From: an uncultured Subdoligranulum sp.
Lineage (GTDB): Bacteria; Bacillota; Clostridia; Oscillospirales; Ruminococcaceae
DNA length: 64,000 bases
Direction of reading: 5' to 3'
Assembly: GCF_963931595.1 (NCBI RefSeq)
Contig: NZ_OZ007030.1
Location: forward strand, 2,038,481-2,102,480
Shown: positions 41,565 to 53,158 of the stretch, one piece after another
Numbering within the stretch: the stretch's first letter is position 1
How the letters are laid out: the number at the start of each line of letters is the position of its first letter
Program-made: the position numbers and the translations under genes
The notes under the pieces: generated by a model
What the model was told of the DNA's origin: nothing
What the model saw: the letters and a program-made list of their open reading frames with translations, nothing else
Database searches by the model: none

Positions 41565-44174
41565 ATGAAACGTTTGGTGGTTGGGCTGCTGGCCCATGTG
41601 GACAGCGGCAAGACAACGCTGGCCGAGGGGCTTCTCTACCGCGCGGGGGTGCTGCGCAAGCTGGGCCGTGTGGACCACCGGGACGCCTTTCTGGATACCG
41701 ACGCCCAGGAGCGGGCACGGGGCATCACGATTTTTGCCAAGCAGGCGGTGCTGACGCTGCCCGCAGCGGAGGATGCCGAGGAGACCGAACTGACGCTGCT
41801 GGACACGCCGGGCCACGTGGATTTTTCCGCCGAGGCGGAGCGGGCCCTGCGGGTGCTGGATTACGCGGTACTGGTGGTCAGCGGCACCGACGGCGTGCAG
41901 GCCCACACCGAAACCTTGTGGAAACTGCTGGCCCGCTACCGTGTGCCCACCTTTGTGTTCGTGAACAAGATGGACCTGCCGGGGGCCGACGCGGCCGTGC
42001 GGCTGCGGGAGCTGCGGGGGCGGTTCGGGGACGGCTGCGTGGACTTTACCGCCGCGCCCGACCCCGAAGCGCTGGCGCTCTGCAGCGAGCCGCTGATGGA
42101 GGAGGTGCTGGCCGAAGGCACTCCCCACCCCGACACGCTGGTGACGGCCATCGCCCGGCGGCAGGTGTTCCCCTGCTTTTTCGGCGCGGCGCTGCGGCTG
42201 GACGGGCTGGACCGGCTGCTGCAGGGCTTGCAGACGCTGACCCGGATGCCGCCGGTCTGGCCGGAGTTCGGCGCCCGGGTGTTCAAGATCAGCCAGGACG
42301 ACGCCGGCACCCGGCTGAGCTGGCTGAAGGTCACGGGCGGCGAGCTGCCGGTGAAGGCGGTGCTTCCCAACGGGGAGAAGGCCGACGCCCTGCGGCTGTA
42401 TAACGGCAGCAAGTTCCGGCTGGTGAGCACGGCCTACCCCGGCATGGTGGTGGCGGTGGCGGGTCCTGCTGCCACCCGGCCCGGCCAGGGGTTGGGCGCC
42501 GAAGCGGACGCCGACGCGCCGCTGCTGGAGCCGGTGCTCAACTACCGGGCGGACTGCCCCGACGCCGACCCCCACACCCTGCTGAAAGCGTTGCAGACGC
42601 TGGAGGACGAGGACCCCCAGCTCCATGTGGCCTGGCGGGACGACCTGGCCGAGGTGCACGTCCAGCTCATGGGCGAGGTACAGCTGGAAATTCTGCAGAC
42701 ACTGCTGGCCAGCCGGTTCGGGCTGCAGGTCACCTTCAGCGAGGGCGGCATTCTGTATAAGGAAACCATCACCGCGGCGGTGGAGGGTATCGGCCACTAT
42801 GAGCCGCTGCGCCACTATGCCGAGGTGCATCTGCTGCTGGAGCCGGGGGCCCGGGGCAGCGGCGTCCAGCTGGCGGCGGACTGCCCGCCCGACACGCTGG
42901 CGGAAAACTGGCAACGGCTGGTGCTGACCCATCTGGCGGAGCGCACCCACCCCGGCGTGCTCACCGGGGCGCCGCTCACCGATGTGAAGATCACGCTGGC
43001 GGCGGGCAAGGCCCACCTGAAACACACCGAGGGGGGCGATTTCCGGCAGGCCACCTACCGCGCCGTGCGGCAGGGGCTTCAGACAGCCCGGAGCAAGAAC
43101 GCTGTGGTGCTGCTGGAGCCCTGGTATGATTTCACGCTGGAGGTGCCCGCCGATGCCATCGGCCGTGCCATGGCGGACATCCAGCGGATGTGCGGCAGCT
43201 TTGAGGCCCCCGAGACGCTGGGGGACACCGCCCGGCTCACCGGACGGCTGCCGGTGGCCACCGCCCGGGGCTACGCCCGGGAGATTGCCGCCTACACCCA
43301 CGGGCTAGGCCGCTGGACCGTGCTGCCCGCCGGGTACGACGCCTGCCACAACGCCGAGGAGGTCATCGCGGCGGCCGGGTATGACGCCGACGCCGATGTG
43401 GAGAACCCCGCCGATTCGGTGTTCTGTTCCCACGGGGCGGGGTATGTGGTCAAGTGGGATGAAGTGCCCGCCAAAGCCCATGTGGACAGCGGACTGTCCC
43501 GCCGGCTGGCCCCCGCCGGGCAGACGGAGGAGGACGACGAGGCGGACAGCAATGCCCGTCGCCGCCGGGCCGACGCCTACCGGGGCACGCTGGAGCAGGA
43601 CAAGGAACTGCTGGCCATCTTTGAGCGCACCTACGGCAAGATCAAGCACCGGGGCGAGAACGGCACCGACGCCAAGAAGGCAGCCCGGGCGGCGCTGCAC
43701 ACCGCCCCCGCCAGCGTGCAGGTGCCGGCCAGGCCCCAGCCCACCGGGCCGGATTACCTGCTGGTGGACGGGTACAACGTGATCTTTGCCTGGGAGGACC
43801 TGCGCCGCCTGGCCGAGAGCAACCTGGACGCCGCCCGCCGCCGGCTGATGGACATTCTGTGCAACTACGCCGGGTACAAGCAGTGCGTGCCCATTCTCGT
43901 CTTTGACGCCTACAAGGTGCGGGGCGGCGTGCGGGAGGTGGAGAAATACCACAACCTGTATGTGGTCTACACCAAGGAGGCCGAGACCGCCGACATGTAC
44001 ATCGAGCGGGCCACCCACGAGCTGGCCAAGGAGCGCCGCACCCGGGTGGTGAGCAGCGACGGCGCCGAGCAGGTCATCGTGCTGGGTCACGGTGCGCTGC
44101 GGGTGTCGGCCCGGGCCTTTGCCGAGGAAGTGGCCGCCGTGGAAAAGGAGATCCGGGAATTTTTGCAGCAGTAA
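41565..44174 (+). CDS. TetM/EF-G-like translational GTPase fused to a YacP/Rae1-type NYN ribonuclease domain
   Basis: 869 residues. G1 AHVDSGKTT (10-18), G2 RGIT (52-55), G3 DTPGH (80-84) and G4 NKMD (134-137) mark a GTPase of the EF-G/TetM-TetW group. EF-G-like domains run to about residue 645, where such proteins normally end. After a charged linker (about 650-728), residues 730-869 match YacP/Rae1: VDGYNVIF (D735), ILVFDA (D781), KYHNLYVVYT, ETADMYIE and SSDGAEQ (D832), with its acidic residues intact. Rae1 cuts mRNA in the ribosomal A site in Bacillus. ATG 41565 has AAAGGGG 7 bases before; the ATG at 41559 is too close. Tetracycline protection is not implied. Confidence 0.85.
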   Translation: MKRLVVGLLAHVDSGKTTLAEGLLYRAGVLRKLGRVDHRDAFLDTDAQERARGITIFAKQAVLTLPAAEDAEETELTLLDTPGHVDFSAEAERALRVLDYAVLVVSGTDGVQAHTETLWKLLARYRVPTFVFVNKMDLPGADAAVRLRELRGRFGDGCVDFTAAPDPEALALCSEPLMEEVLAEGTPHPDTLVTAIARRQVFPCFFGAALRLDGLDRLLQGLQTLTRMPPVWPEFGARVFKISQDDAGTRLSWLKVTGGELPVKAVLPNGEKADALRLYNGSKFRLVSTAYPGMVVAVAGPAATRPGQGLGAEADADAPLLEPVLNYRADCPDADPHTLLKALQTLEDEDPQLHVAWRDDLAEVHVQLMGEVQLEILQTLLASRFGLQVTFSEGGILYKETITAAVEGIGHYEPLRHYAEVHLLLEPGARGSGVQLAADCPPDTLAENWQRLVLTHLAERTHPGVLTGAPLTDVKITLAAGKAHLKHTEGGDFRQATYRAVRQGLQTARSKNAVVLLEPWYDFTLEVPADAIGRAMADIQRMCGSFEAPETLGDTARLTGRLPVATARGYAREIAAYTHGLGRWTVLPAGYDACHNAEEVIAAAGYDADADVENPADSVFCSHGAGYVVKWDEVPAKAHVDSGLSRRLAPAGQTEEDDEADSNARRRRADAYRGTLEQDKELLAIFERTYGKIKHRGENGTDAKKAARAALHTAPASVQVPARPQPTGPDYLLVDGYNVIFAWEDLRRLAESNLDAARRRLMDILCNYAGYKQCVPILVFDAYKVRGGVREVEKYHNLYVVYTKEAETADMYIERATHELAKERRTRVVSSDGAEQVIVLGHGALRVSARAFAEEVAAVEKEIREFLQQ

Positions 44175-44217
44175 AAAACAGGCATCCGCCGCAATGGCGG
44201 GTGCCTGTTGGTTTTTA
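44173..44217. terminator. Bidirectional terminator between the fusion gene and gdhA
   Basis: AACAGGCATCCGCC pairs with GGCGGGTGCCTGTT (44177-44190 with 44196-44209, one wobble), with A- and T-runs on either side. Confidence 0.85.
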
Positions 44218-44233
44218 TGGAGAATGTACGGGA

Positions 44234-47154
<2,921 letters not shown>

Positions 47155-47179
47155 ACGCTACACCTCCGGTATGGATATA

Positions 47180-48646
47180 TCAGGACGCCGCAACGGGCGT
47201 ATAGTCGGTGCTGCCCTGCAAATAGGCTTCGGCGTCGATAAGGCCGTAGACGTACACCGGACCACCGTATTCGTCCTGCTGCCGTGCTGTTCGGACCAGG
47301 AAGCGTCCGTCGTCAGTGAGAGCGACGACACCCGCGACCCAGTTGGAGACTCCCTCCCCCTCCATCTTCTGCGTCACCGGGAAGAGTTTTCCGCTCTGGG
47401 TATCCAGCATCCAGCCCAGGTTTTCGCCGCTGACATTGTCGGAGCCGCTGAGCCAGAGATACCGCCCCTGCTGTTCGGCGCTGCCGGGCAATGCCGCCAC
47501 CGTCACACCGGCCAGCTGCATAGTCTGGTCCGGGATGGGACGCAGCAGGTCCTGCCACTGGCCCGTGACGGTGTCGTAGGCACAGAAGGCCTCGCGTTGG
47601 AAGTCTCCATTCTCCTCCGGCGTCCAATCTTCAAAATAGAGCTTGCCGTCCAGCAGGCCGAAGAAATCCGCATTGCCAAAGGTAGAACCATCATGGGGGC
47701 GTTCCAGCACCTTGGTGCGGGCACCGGTGGCCGGGTCCAGCCAGTCATATTCCACCGTGGCGTTCTGCAGGACCGCCCGGTAGGCATCCCAGCCTTCGGC
47801 GTTGTAGTCGGGCAGTGGTATCTCGGTGACCGTATGGGACGTGAGCAGCCGGGTACCCTCGGCGCCGAGAATCTCCTCCTGCTGCTGCAGGGGGAAGGTG
47901 GTCACGCTGCCGTCCGCCAGGGAGATCCTATACCCGGTGGAATTGCCGGTTGCGGGTTGCGACAACTCATAACCGTACAGCGCCGTGCCGTCGCACCAGC
48001 CCACGACCACATTGGCCAGGTCCTGGGACACCGGGATATCCCGCCGGGAGGCGCCGTCCCCCTCGATGCAATAGAGGCCCGCCGGGGCGGAACGCTCCTC
48101 ATACTGGCCGCGGCAGCATGCCACCAGTTCCTCATCGGTCAGGTCCTCCCAGCCCTGGGGACGCTCTTTCAGCCAACGTTCCACGATCTCGGTGTAATAG
48201 TCATCCCAGCTGCCTGTGTAGTGCATGGTGGCCACCGGGTGGTAGACACAGACCGTGTCTCCCGCCGTGAAGATCCTTACCTCGTTTCCATGCCCCGGCA
48301 GCCAGGCCGGGCAGGATTCCGAATCGTGGGTGCAGCCCGGCACACTGCAGAGCACCTGCCGGGTGGCGGTGGCATAGTCGGTTTTCATAACCAGGGCATA
48401 CCCGAGATGCCCCTCCAGAGAGTACCAGGCATCCCCCGTGTTGAAGCCGAAGTCGGCGAGATAGCGGGAACTGATGGTGTAGAAATCCCCCGCCGGGGTG
48501 GCCTCTGCGGGGGCGGTTTCGGGTGTCCGGGTGGCCTGCGGGGTGGACACCACATCGGCCGTCGTGCCGCAGGCGGCAAGACCGAAGGCCAGCGCGCCCG
48601 CCAGGAAAAGGGCCCGCGTCAGGCCCGGGAAAACACGTTGTTTCAT
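47180..48646 (-). CDS. Lipoprotein of a tandem paralogous triplet (copy 2)
   Basis: 488 residues. Signal peptide with lipobox LAAC (C26), a short T/P/A-rich spacer, the shared motif LCSVPGCTHDSESCPAWLPG, WCDGTALYG, LDPATGARTKVLE and C-terminal LQGSTDYTPV. DNA identity to copy 1 is high around the Cys motif (46800-46865 against 48300-48365). The neighbours on both sides are its paralogues, so the group arose by tandem duplication. Function unknown. Confidence 0.82.
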   Translation of the reverse strand: MKQRVFPGLTRALFLAGALAFGLAACGTTADVVSTPQATRTPETAPAEATPAGDFYTISSRYLADFGFNTGDAWYSLEGHLGYALVMKTDYATATRQVLCSVPGCTHDSESCPAWLPGHGNEVRIFTAGDTVCVYHPVATMHYTGSWDDYYTEIVERWLKERPQGWEDLTDEELVACCRGQYEERSAPAGLYCIEGDGASRRDIPVSQDLANVVVGWCDGTALYGYELSQPATGNSTGYRISLADGSVTTFPLQQQEEILGAEGTRLLTSHTVTEIPLPDYNAEGWDAYRAVLQNATVEYDWLDPATGARTKVLERPHDGSTFGNADFFGLLDGKLYFEDWTPEENGDFQREAFCAYDTVTGQWQDLLRPIPDQTMQLAGVTVAALPGSAEQQGRYLWLSGSDNVSGENLGWMLDTQSGKLFPVTQKMEGEGVSNWVAGVVALTDDGRFLVRTARQQDEYGGPVYVYGLIDAEAYLQGSTDYTPVAAS

Positions 48647-48665
48647 ACAGAATTCTCCTGTCCGA

Positions 48666-50096
48666 TCACTCCGGCATCGTCACCGGGGTATAGTTTGTGC
48701 GCCCCTGGAGAAAATCCTCCACAGGCTGCAGACTGTAACAATCCTCCACACGGAGGTCCGCAATGCCATAGGCCGAGATGGGTTCCTCCCCGCTGTCCTT
48801 CTGGGCCGTACAGAGCAAAAAGCGTCCGTCGTCCGTCAGTGCCAGCGGCATCACGGCCGTCTCATAGAGCGCGCCCTCCACTTTCTGGGAAACGGGATAG
48901 AGTTCGCCGTTCTCACTGTCCAGAATCCAACCCAGGTTCAGCCCTTGCCAGACATCCGAACCCTCCAGGCGGAGATACCTTGCCTGCCGCTCTGCCGCTG
49001 CCGGCAGCGCCGCCATGGGTTCGCTGCGCAGCTGCGCCGACGGGTCCGGAAAGGTCTGCAGGACCGTCTGCCACTGCCCGGTGGCACTGTCCAGCACCCG
49101 CACGGCGGCCTCGTCTTCCTCGCCGTAGCCCACAAAGCAGAGCATCCCGTTGACCAGACCGCGGAAGGACGCTGTGCCATCCGTCGTGCCGTCCCCCGGC
49201 TGTTCCAGCACCTTGCTCCGCGCCCCGGTGGACGGGTTCAGCCAGTCAAATTCCACCACGGTATTCTGCATGGCCGCTTCGTAGATATCCCAGCCGACCA
49301 CCGCCGGGTCGGGCAGCGGCGCGTCGGTGACGATCCGGCTGGTCAGCAGCCGGTCCTTCTCCGCGCCGCGGATCAGTTCATTTTCCATCATGGGGAAGGT
49401 GGTCACCTGCCCGTCCGCCAGGCTGATGCGGCACCCCTCGGTATCGCCGTTTTGCCCACTGTACTGGCCGTACAGCGCGACGCCGTCACACCAGGAGAGC
49501 CCGATATTGGGGATCTGACGGGACAGTCCGATGGTCTCCCGGGTCATACCGCCGTCCCTGATCCGGTAAAGACAGGCCGGCGTGACGGCTTCCCGGTAAC
49601 AGTTCTGGTAATAGTGGATGAGTTCCTCCTCGGTATGTCCGTTCGGATCTTCCAGCGCAGGTTCCACCACCTCGGCACGGTATTGTTCCCAGCTGCCGTC
49701 GTAGGCCAGGGCCGGTGTGCTGTGGTAGAGGTAGACATCCTCCCCCGCGGTGAAAAGGCTGTATTCCAGCCCTGTTCCGGGCAACCAGGCAGGGCAATCC
49801 GGGGAATCGTGGGCACAACCCGGTATGCTGCAGAGGACCCGACAGCTGGCAGCGGCATAGTCGGTCTCGGTGACCAGGACATAGCCCGGGCTATGGGGCT
49901 GCAAAGAGTAGAAACGCGCCCCGGTGTTGAAGGTGGCCCCTGTCCTGTAAAAGCCGGACGGTTCCGCCGCGGTTTCTGCGGTGGCCGTCTCGGGTGTCCG
50001 GGCAGTTTCCGGCGCCGGGGTTCGGGGCGCGGCGGCGCAGGCTGTCAGCGTAAGGGCCAGCACTGCCGTCAGACCAAAAGAGGCAAAGCGTTTCAT
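48666..50096 (-). CDS. Lipoprotein of a tandem paralogous triplet (copy 3)
   Basis: 476 residues. Lipobox LTAC (C20), an A/T/P-rich spacer, the motif LCSIPGCAHDSPDCPAWLPG, SWCDGVALYG, LNPSTGARSKVLEQPGDG and C-terminal LQGRTNYTPV. It is the first of the three lipoproteins, 26 bases downstream of the secreted-protein gene, so it is probably in the same transcript as the kinase. Function unknown. Confidence 0.82.
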   Translation of the reverse strand: MKRFASFGLTAVLALTLTACAAAPRTPAPETARTPETATAETAAEPSGFYRTGATFNTGARFYSLQPHSPGYVLVTETDYAAASCRVLCSIPGCAHDSPDCPAWLPGTGLEYSLFTAGEDVYLYHSTPALAYDGSWEQYRAEVVEPALEDPNGHTEEELIHYYQNCYREAVTPACLYRIRDGGMTRETIGLSRQIPNIGLSWCDGVALYGQYSGQNGDTEGCRISLADGQVTTFPMMENELIRGAEKDRLLTSRIVTDAPLPDPAVVGWDIYEAAMQNTVVEFDWLNPSTGARSKVLEQPGDGTTDGTASFRGLVNGMLCFVGYGEEDEAAVRVLDSATGQWQTVLQTFPDPSAQLRSEPMAALPAAAERQARYLRLEGSDVWQGLNLGWILDSENGELYPVSQKVEGALYETAVMPLALTDDGRFLLCTAQKDSGEEPISAYGIADLRVEDCYSLQPVEDFLQGRTNYTPVTMPE

Positions 50097-50122
50097 ACAA
50101 AATCCTCCTGTTCAAAACACAG

Positions 50123-50995
50123 TCAGGATACCAGGGTGGGCAGTTCCTCCGGGGAGCAGGGTTCCAGGCTCAGGCTGAGGAACCAGCGGTCCCCGGTGAT
50201 CGTGGTGTTGTTGGCCCACCCGGAATACTGGTAGGGGCTTACAGCGGCGGTGATGAGCGCCTGTCCGTTCTGGCTGTACAGCGCATGGGAATAGGGCGTC
50301 TCTTCGGGCACCGCCCAGTCACCCAGGCTTTCCAGCCCGGCCTGGGCCGCAAAGGCCCGCAGACCGGCCTCGTCGGGGGCGGGCGGTGCCTCCTCCCCCT
50401 GCCGCGGCGCCGAAATCCACACCTGGGTCATCACGCCGGTGCGGCTGTCCATGGTCAGGCTGAACACCGTGTACAGCGACCCCTGTTCCAGCGCAAACCG
50501 CTTGAGGGTGACAAAGCCCAGACTGTCGGTGGTATAGTAGGGCACGTCCAGCGCATAGGACTGCCCGTTGTAGGCCTGGTAGTATTCGCTCTCCTCCCAG
50601 TCGGTGGCCCACTGGGCCCAGGAGGCGTCGATCACCCCCTGGTCCGCCAGGCTTTGCAGCGCCGCGTTCACCGTATCCCGGTAGTCATAGCCGTTGAGCA
50701 TGCTCTCCAGACTGTTCTGGGCAGCGATGTACATCTTCAGCGCCAGGGAGGCATCCTGCTCGTTGGGCGGCGCATAGGCCCAGCTGCTCTGGCGCTGCCG
50801 GGCTGTCAGCTGGCTCAGAATGTAGTAGTCCTCCCCCTTGGGGGTGGGCGCCGTGTAGGCATTCTGTACCGCTGCGCTGCGGCCCAGCACGGCCGCGTCC
50901 ACCGCCGTCAGGAACACCGCCGGCACCGACGCACAGGCCAGCACCGCCGCCGTGCAAAGCCCCGCTACAATGCGGGGATGCCGTGCAAGGTTCAT
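50123..50995 (-). CDS. Secreted or membrane-anchored protein of unknown function, coupled to the kinase
   Basis: 290 residues. An N-terminal hydrophobic helix (about 9-31, LCTAAVLACASVPAVFLTA) acts as signal or anchor without a lipobox. The mature part contains YTAPTPKGEDYYILSQLTARQ, a helical stretch (85-140) and a beta-rich C-terminus. Its ATG overlaps the kinase stop (ATGA, 50995-50992), a coupling often seen for accessory proteins of sensor kinases. I recognise no family. Confidence 0.7.
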   Translation of the reverse strand: MNLARHPRIVAGLCTAAVLACASVPAVFLTAVDAAVLGRSAAVQNAYTAPTPKGEDYYILSQLTARQRQSSWAYAPPNEQDASLALKMYIAAQNSLESMLNGYDYRDTVNAALQSLADQGVIDASWAQWATDWEESEYYQAYNGQSYALDVPYYTTDSLGFVTLKRFALEQGSLYTVFSLTMDSRTGVMTQVWISAPRQGEEAPPAPDEAGLRAFAAQAGLESLGDWAVPEETPYSHALYSQNGQALITAAVSPYQYSGWANNTTITGDRWFLSLSLEPCSPEELPTLVS

Positions 50996-52338
50996 AGGGT
51001 GCCTCCTTTCTGCAGGGTCACCCGCACCGTGGTGCCGCGGCCCGGCGTGCTCTCGATGACCAGATCACTGCCGTGGGCCGCCGCGATCCGCTTGCAGAGC
51101 GCCAGCCCCAGACCGCTGCCCCCCTGCTTGCGGGCGCGGGATTTGTCCACCATGTAAAAGGGCTCGGTGACCCGGTCGATCTCCGACTGGGGGATGCCGC
51201 AGCCGTGGTCTTCCACCGCCAGGGTCACGGCAGGGCCGTCATCCCGGCAGTGTACCTCCACCGGCGTGCCGGGGGCGCTGGCCTTGGCGCTGTTCTGCAC
51301 CAGATTGCAGAGCAGGTCCAGCAAAAGGTCGGCGTCCCCCCGCACCACCCAGTGCCCCGCAGGGGTCTGCACCGTCACCGACGGGCAGGCCGCCCGCAGC
51401 GGCTGCCACAGCGACGCCAGGTCCACCGCCGTGAGTTCCAGCGTCTCGCCGCCCAGCGCCAGCAGGGCCAGCAGCTTCTGGCTCAGCGATTCCAGCCGCC
51501 GCCCCTCGTGGTAGATGGCGGCCGCCGCCTCCCGCTGTTCCTCCGGGTCGGTCTGCAGGTTGCGCAGCACGTCGGCATAGCCGATGATGCTGGTCATGGG
51601 GGTCTTCAGCTCATGGGTGAAGGCACCCATGAAGTCCTCCCGCTTCTGCACATCCGCCTCCAGGTCGGCGATTTTTTCCTGCACGGCGTCCGCCATCTTG
51701 TCAAAGCTGCGGCTCACCTGTTCGATCTCGTCCCCCGTGTGCAGCGCCGTGCGCCGGGCATAGTCGCCCCCGGCGATCTCGGCACTGGTGGAGGTCAGCA
51801 CCCGCAGCGGCCGCGTCACCTGGCGGGCCAGCAGCGCCATCACCGCGGCGCCCGCCGCCAGCACCACCACTTCCAGGCCCAGGAACCGCCGCAGACTGGC
51901 GTCCCGGTCCCGGTACAATCCCGTCAGATCAAAAGAGCTGACCAGGTGCAGGTCTCCCTGCAGATCGCTGCCGTAGAGCGCCGTCACCCCGTCGCCGCTG
52001 CGCACTGTGCGCATCGTGCCGTTTTCCAGCGGGGCGTCACAGGGTACCGCCAGCGCGCTGTACAAAAGCGTCCCGCCCCGCCACAGCGCCGCCTTCGTCC
52101 CCTGGGCTTCCAGCAAAGCGGCCACCGTCTCGTCGCCGGTGTCGTCGCCCCGGCGCTGCAGGTCGAGGATCTCGGTCTGCAGCAGCGTGCAGGTCTGGGC
52201 ATGGGCCGCGGCGTTGGCCGTGCCGGTGCGCTCCAGCTGGACGCCGAAGTCGCTGTACAACAGATAACAGCCCCCAACGCCAAAGGAGGCGCTGAGAACC
52301 AGCAGCAACAGACAGATCAGTTTTTGTGCGTAGCGCAT
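50992..52338 (-). CDS. Sensor histidine kinase
   Basis: 448 residues. Membrane helix 1 (about 5-28), an extracytoplasmic sensor of about 125 residues, helix 2 (153-172), HAMP (173-227), the HisKA box FTHELKTPMTSIIGYAD with H242, and an HATPase domain with NLVQNSAK, DHGCGIP, and GGSGLGLALCKRI. It follows its regulator by 4 bases. The sensor domain has no family I recognise. It would autophosphorylate at H242 and pass the phosphate to the upstream regulator. Confidence 0.93.
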   Translation of the reverse strand: MRYAQKLICLLLLVLSASFGVGGCYLLYSDFGVQLERTGTANAAAHAQTCTLLQTEILDLQRRGDDTGDETVAALLEAQGTKAALWRGGTLLYSALAVPCDAPLENGTMRTVRSGDGVTALYGSDLQGDLHLVSSFDLTGLYRDRDASLRRFLGLEVVVLAAGAAVMALLARQVTRPLRVLTSTSAEIAGGDYARRTALHTGDEIEQVSRSFDKMADAVQEKIADLEADVQKREDFMGAFTHELKTPMTSIIGYADVLRNLQTDPEEQREAAAAIYHEGRRLESLSQKLLALLALGGETLELTAVDLASLWQPLRAACPSVTVQTPAGHWVVRGDADLLLDLLCNLVQNSAKASAPGTPVEVHCRDDGPAVTLAVEDHGCGIPQSEIDRVTEPFYMVDKSRARKQGGSGLGLALCKRIAAAHGSDLVIESTPGRGTTVRVTLQKGGTL

Positions 52339-52342
52339 GGGG

Positions 52343-52999
52343 TTACTCCTTCTTTAAGCGGTAGCCGATGCGGTAAACGGTCTCGATATGGTCATACCAG
52401 TGCAGCTTGCGCCGCAGCCGCATGATGTGCAGATCCAGCGTGCGGGTGTCGGTCTCGGCCCGGTCGCCGCCCCACACCCGCTCATAGAGCGTGTCCCGGT
52501 AGAGCGCCGCCCCGCGGTTGCGCATGAGCTGTTCCAGCAGTTCAAACTCGTTGGGGGTCAGGTCTACCGACTTGCCGTTCTGGGTCACCGTGTGTTCCCC
52601 CACGTCCAGCACCACATCGAAGGCCTGCATCACATTGCCCCGTCCGGCCCGCCGCAATACCGATTCCACCCGGGCCAGCAGTTCCTCCACCACAAAGGGC
52701 TTGACGATGTAGTCATCCGCCCCCCGGCGCAGGCCCTCCACCCGCTCCTTCACGGTGCCCTTGGCCGTGATGAAGATCACCGGCACCCCCTGGGGCCGCA
52801 GATAGTCCAGCAGTTCGTAGCCGTCCAGCCCCGGCAGCATGATGTCCAGCAGGGCCAGGTCGTAGTCCTTCTCCTCGATCAGGTCAGCGGCGGTGCGGCC
52901 GTCCCCCGCCACCGTGCAGGCGTAGCCGGCCCGCGTCAGGCTCATCTCGATGAGCCGTGCAATGAGGTGTTCATCCTCCACAATCAAAACCTGTGTCAT
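52343..52999 (-). CDS. OmpR/PhoB-family response regulator
   Basis: 218 residues. Receiver domain: acidic pocket VEDE (8-10), phosphorylated D52 in LLDIMLPGLDG, conserved T78 and K100 in YIVKPF. Effector: winged helix with LTPNEFELLEQLMRNRG and TLDLHIMRLRRKL. It leads the six-gene unit with the kinase, the secreted protein and three lipoproteins, and probably controls them or the cell envelope. Its promoter is at 53045-53073. Confidence 0.95.
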   Translation of the reverse strand: MTQVLIVEDEHLIARLIEMSLTRAGYACTVAGDGRTAADLIEEKDYDLALLDIMLPGLDGYELLDYLRPQGVPVIFITAKGTVKERVEGLRRGADDYIVKPFVVEELLARVESVLRRAGRGNVMQAFDVVLDVGEHTVTQNGKSVDLTPNEFELLEQLMRNRGAALYRDTLYERVWGGDRAETDTRTLDLHIMRLRRKLHWYDHIETVYRIGYRLKKE

Positions 53000-53044
53000 C
53001 CCATGACTCCTTTTCTTTTCTCCTGTATCCTACATCCCGTTTGT

Positions 53045-53073
53045 ATCGTAGTTGTAACAAAGCCTGTTGTAAA
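53045..53073 (-). promoter_or_regulatory. Promoter of the two-component/lipoprotein unit
   Basis: TTTACA (53073-53068), a 17-base spacer and TACGAT (53050-53045) on the minus strand. TTACAAC occurs twice, 15 bases apart, across it, possibly a regulator site for autoregulation. Confidence 0.55.
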
Positions 53074-53108
53074 TTTACACAATTTCCTTTATTTTAACAT
53101 AGATGCCG

Positions 53109-53117
53109 TGGTATAAT
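53109..53117 (+). promoter_or_regulatory. Extended -10 promoter of the GH3 gene
   Basis: TGG-TATAAT, 41 bases before the start; no clear -35. Confidence 0.55.
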
Positions 53118-53158
53118 GTATCAAAGCAACGAAAAATGTAAAAAAGGAGTCTAGAAAG

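Noticed and set aside
41565..43500. Calling the GTPase a tetracycline resistance gene
   Set aside because: Resemblance to TetM/TetW is at superfamily level; the fused nuclease domain and the lack of mobile-element context argue for a housekeeping or stress role.
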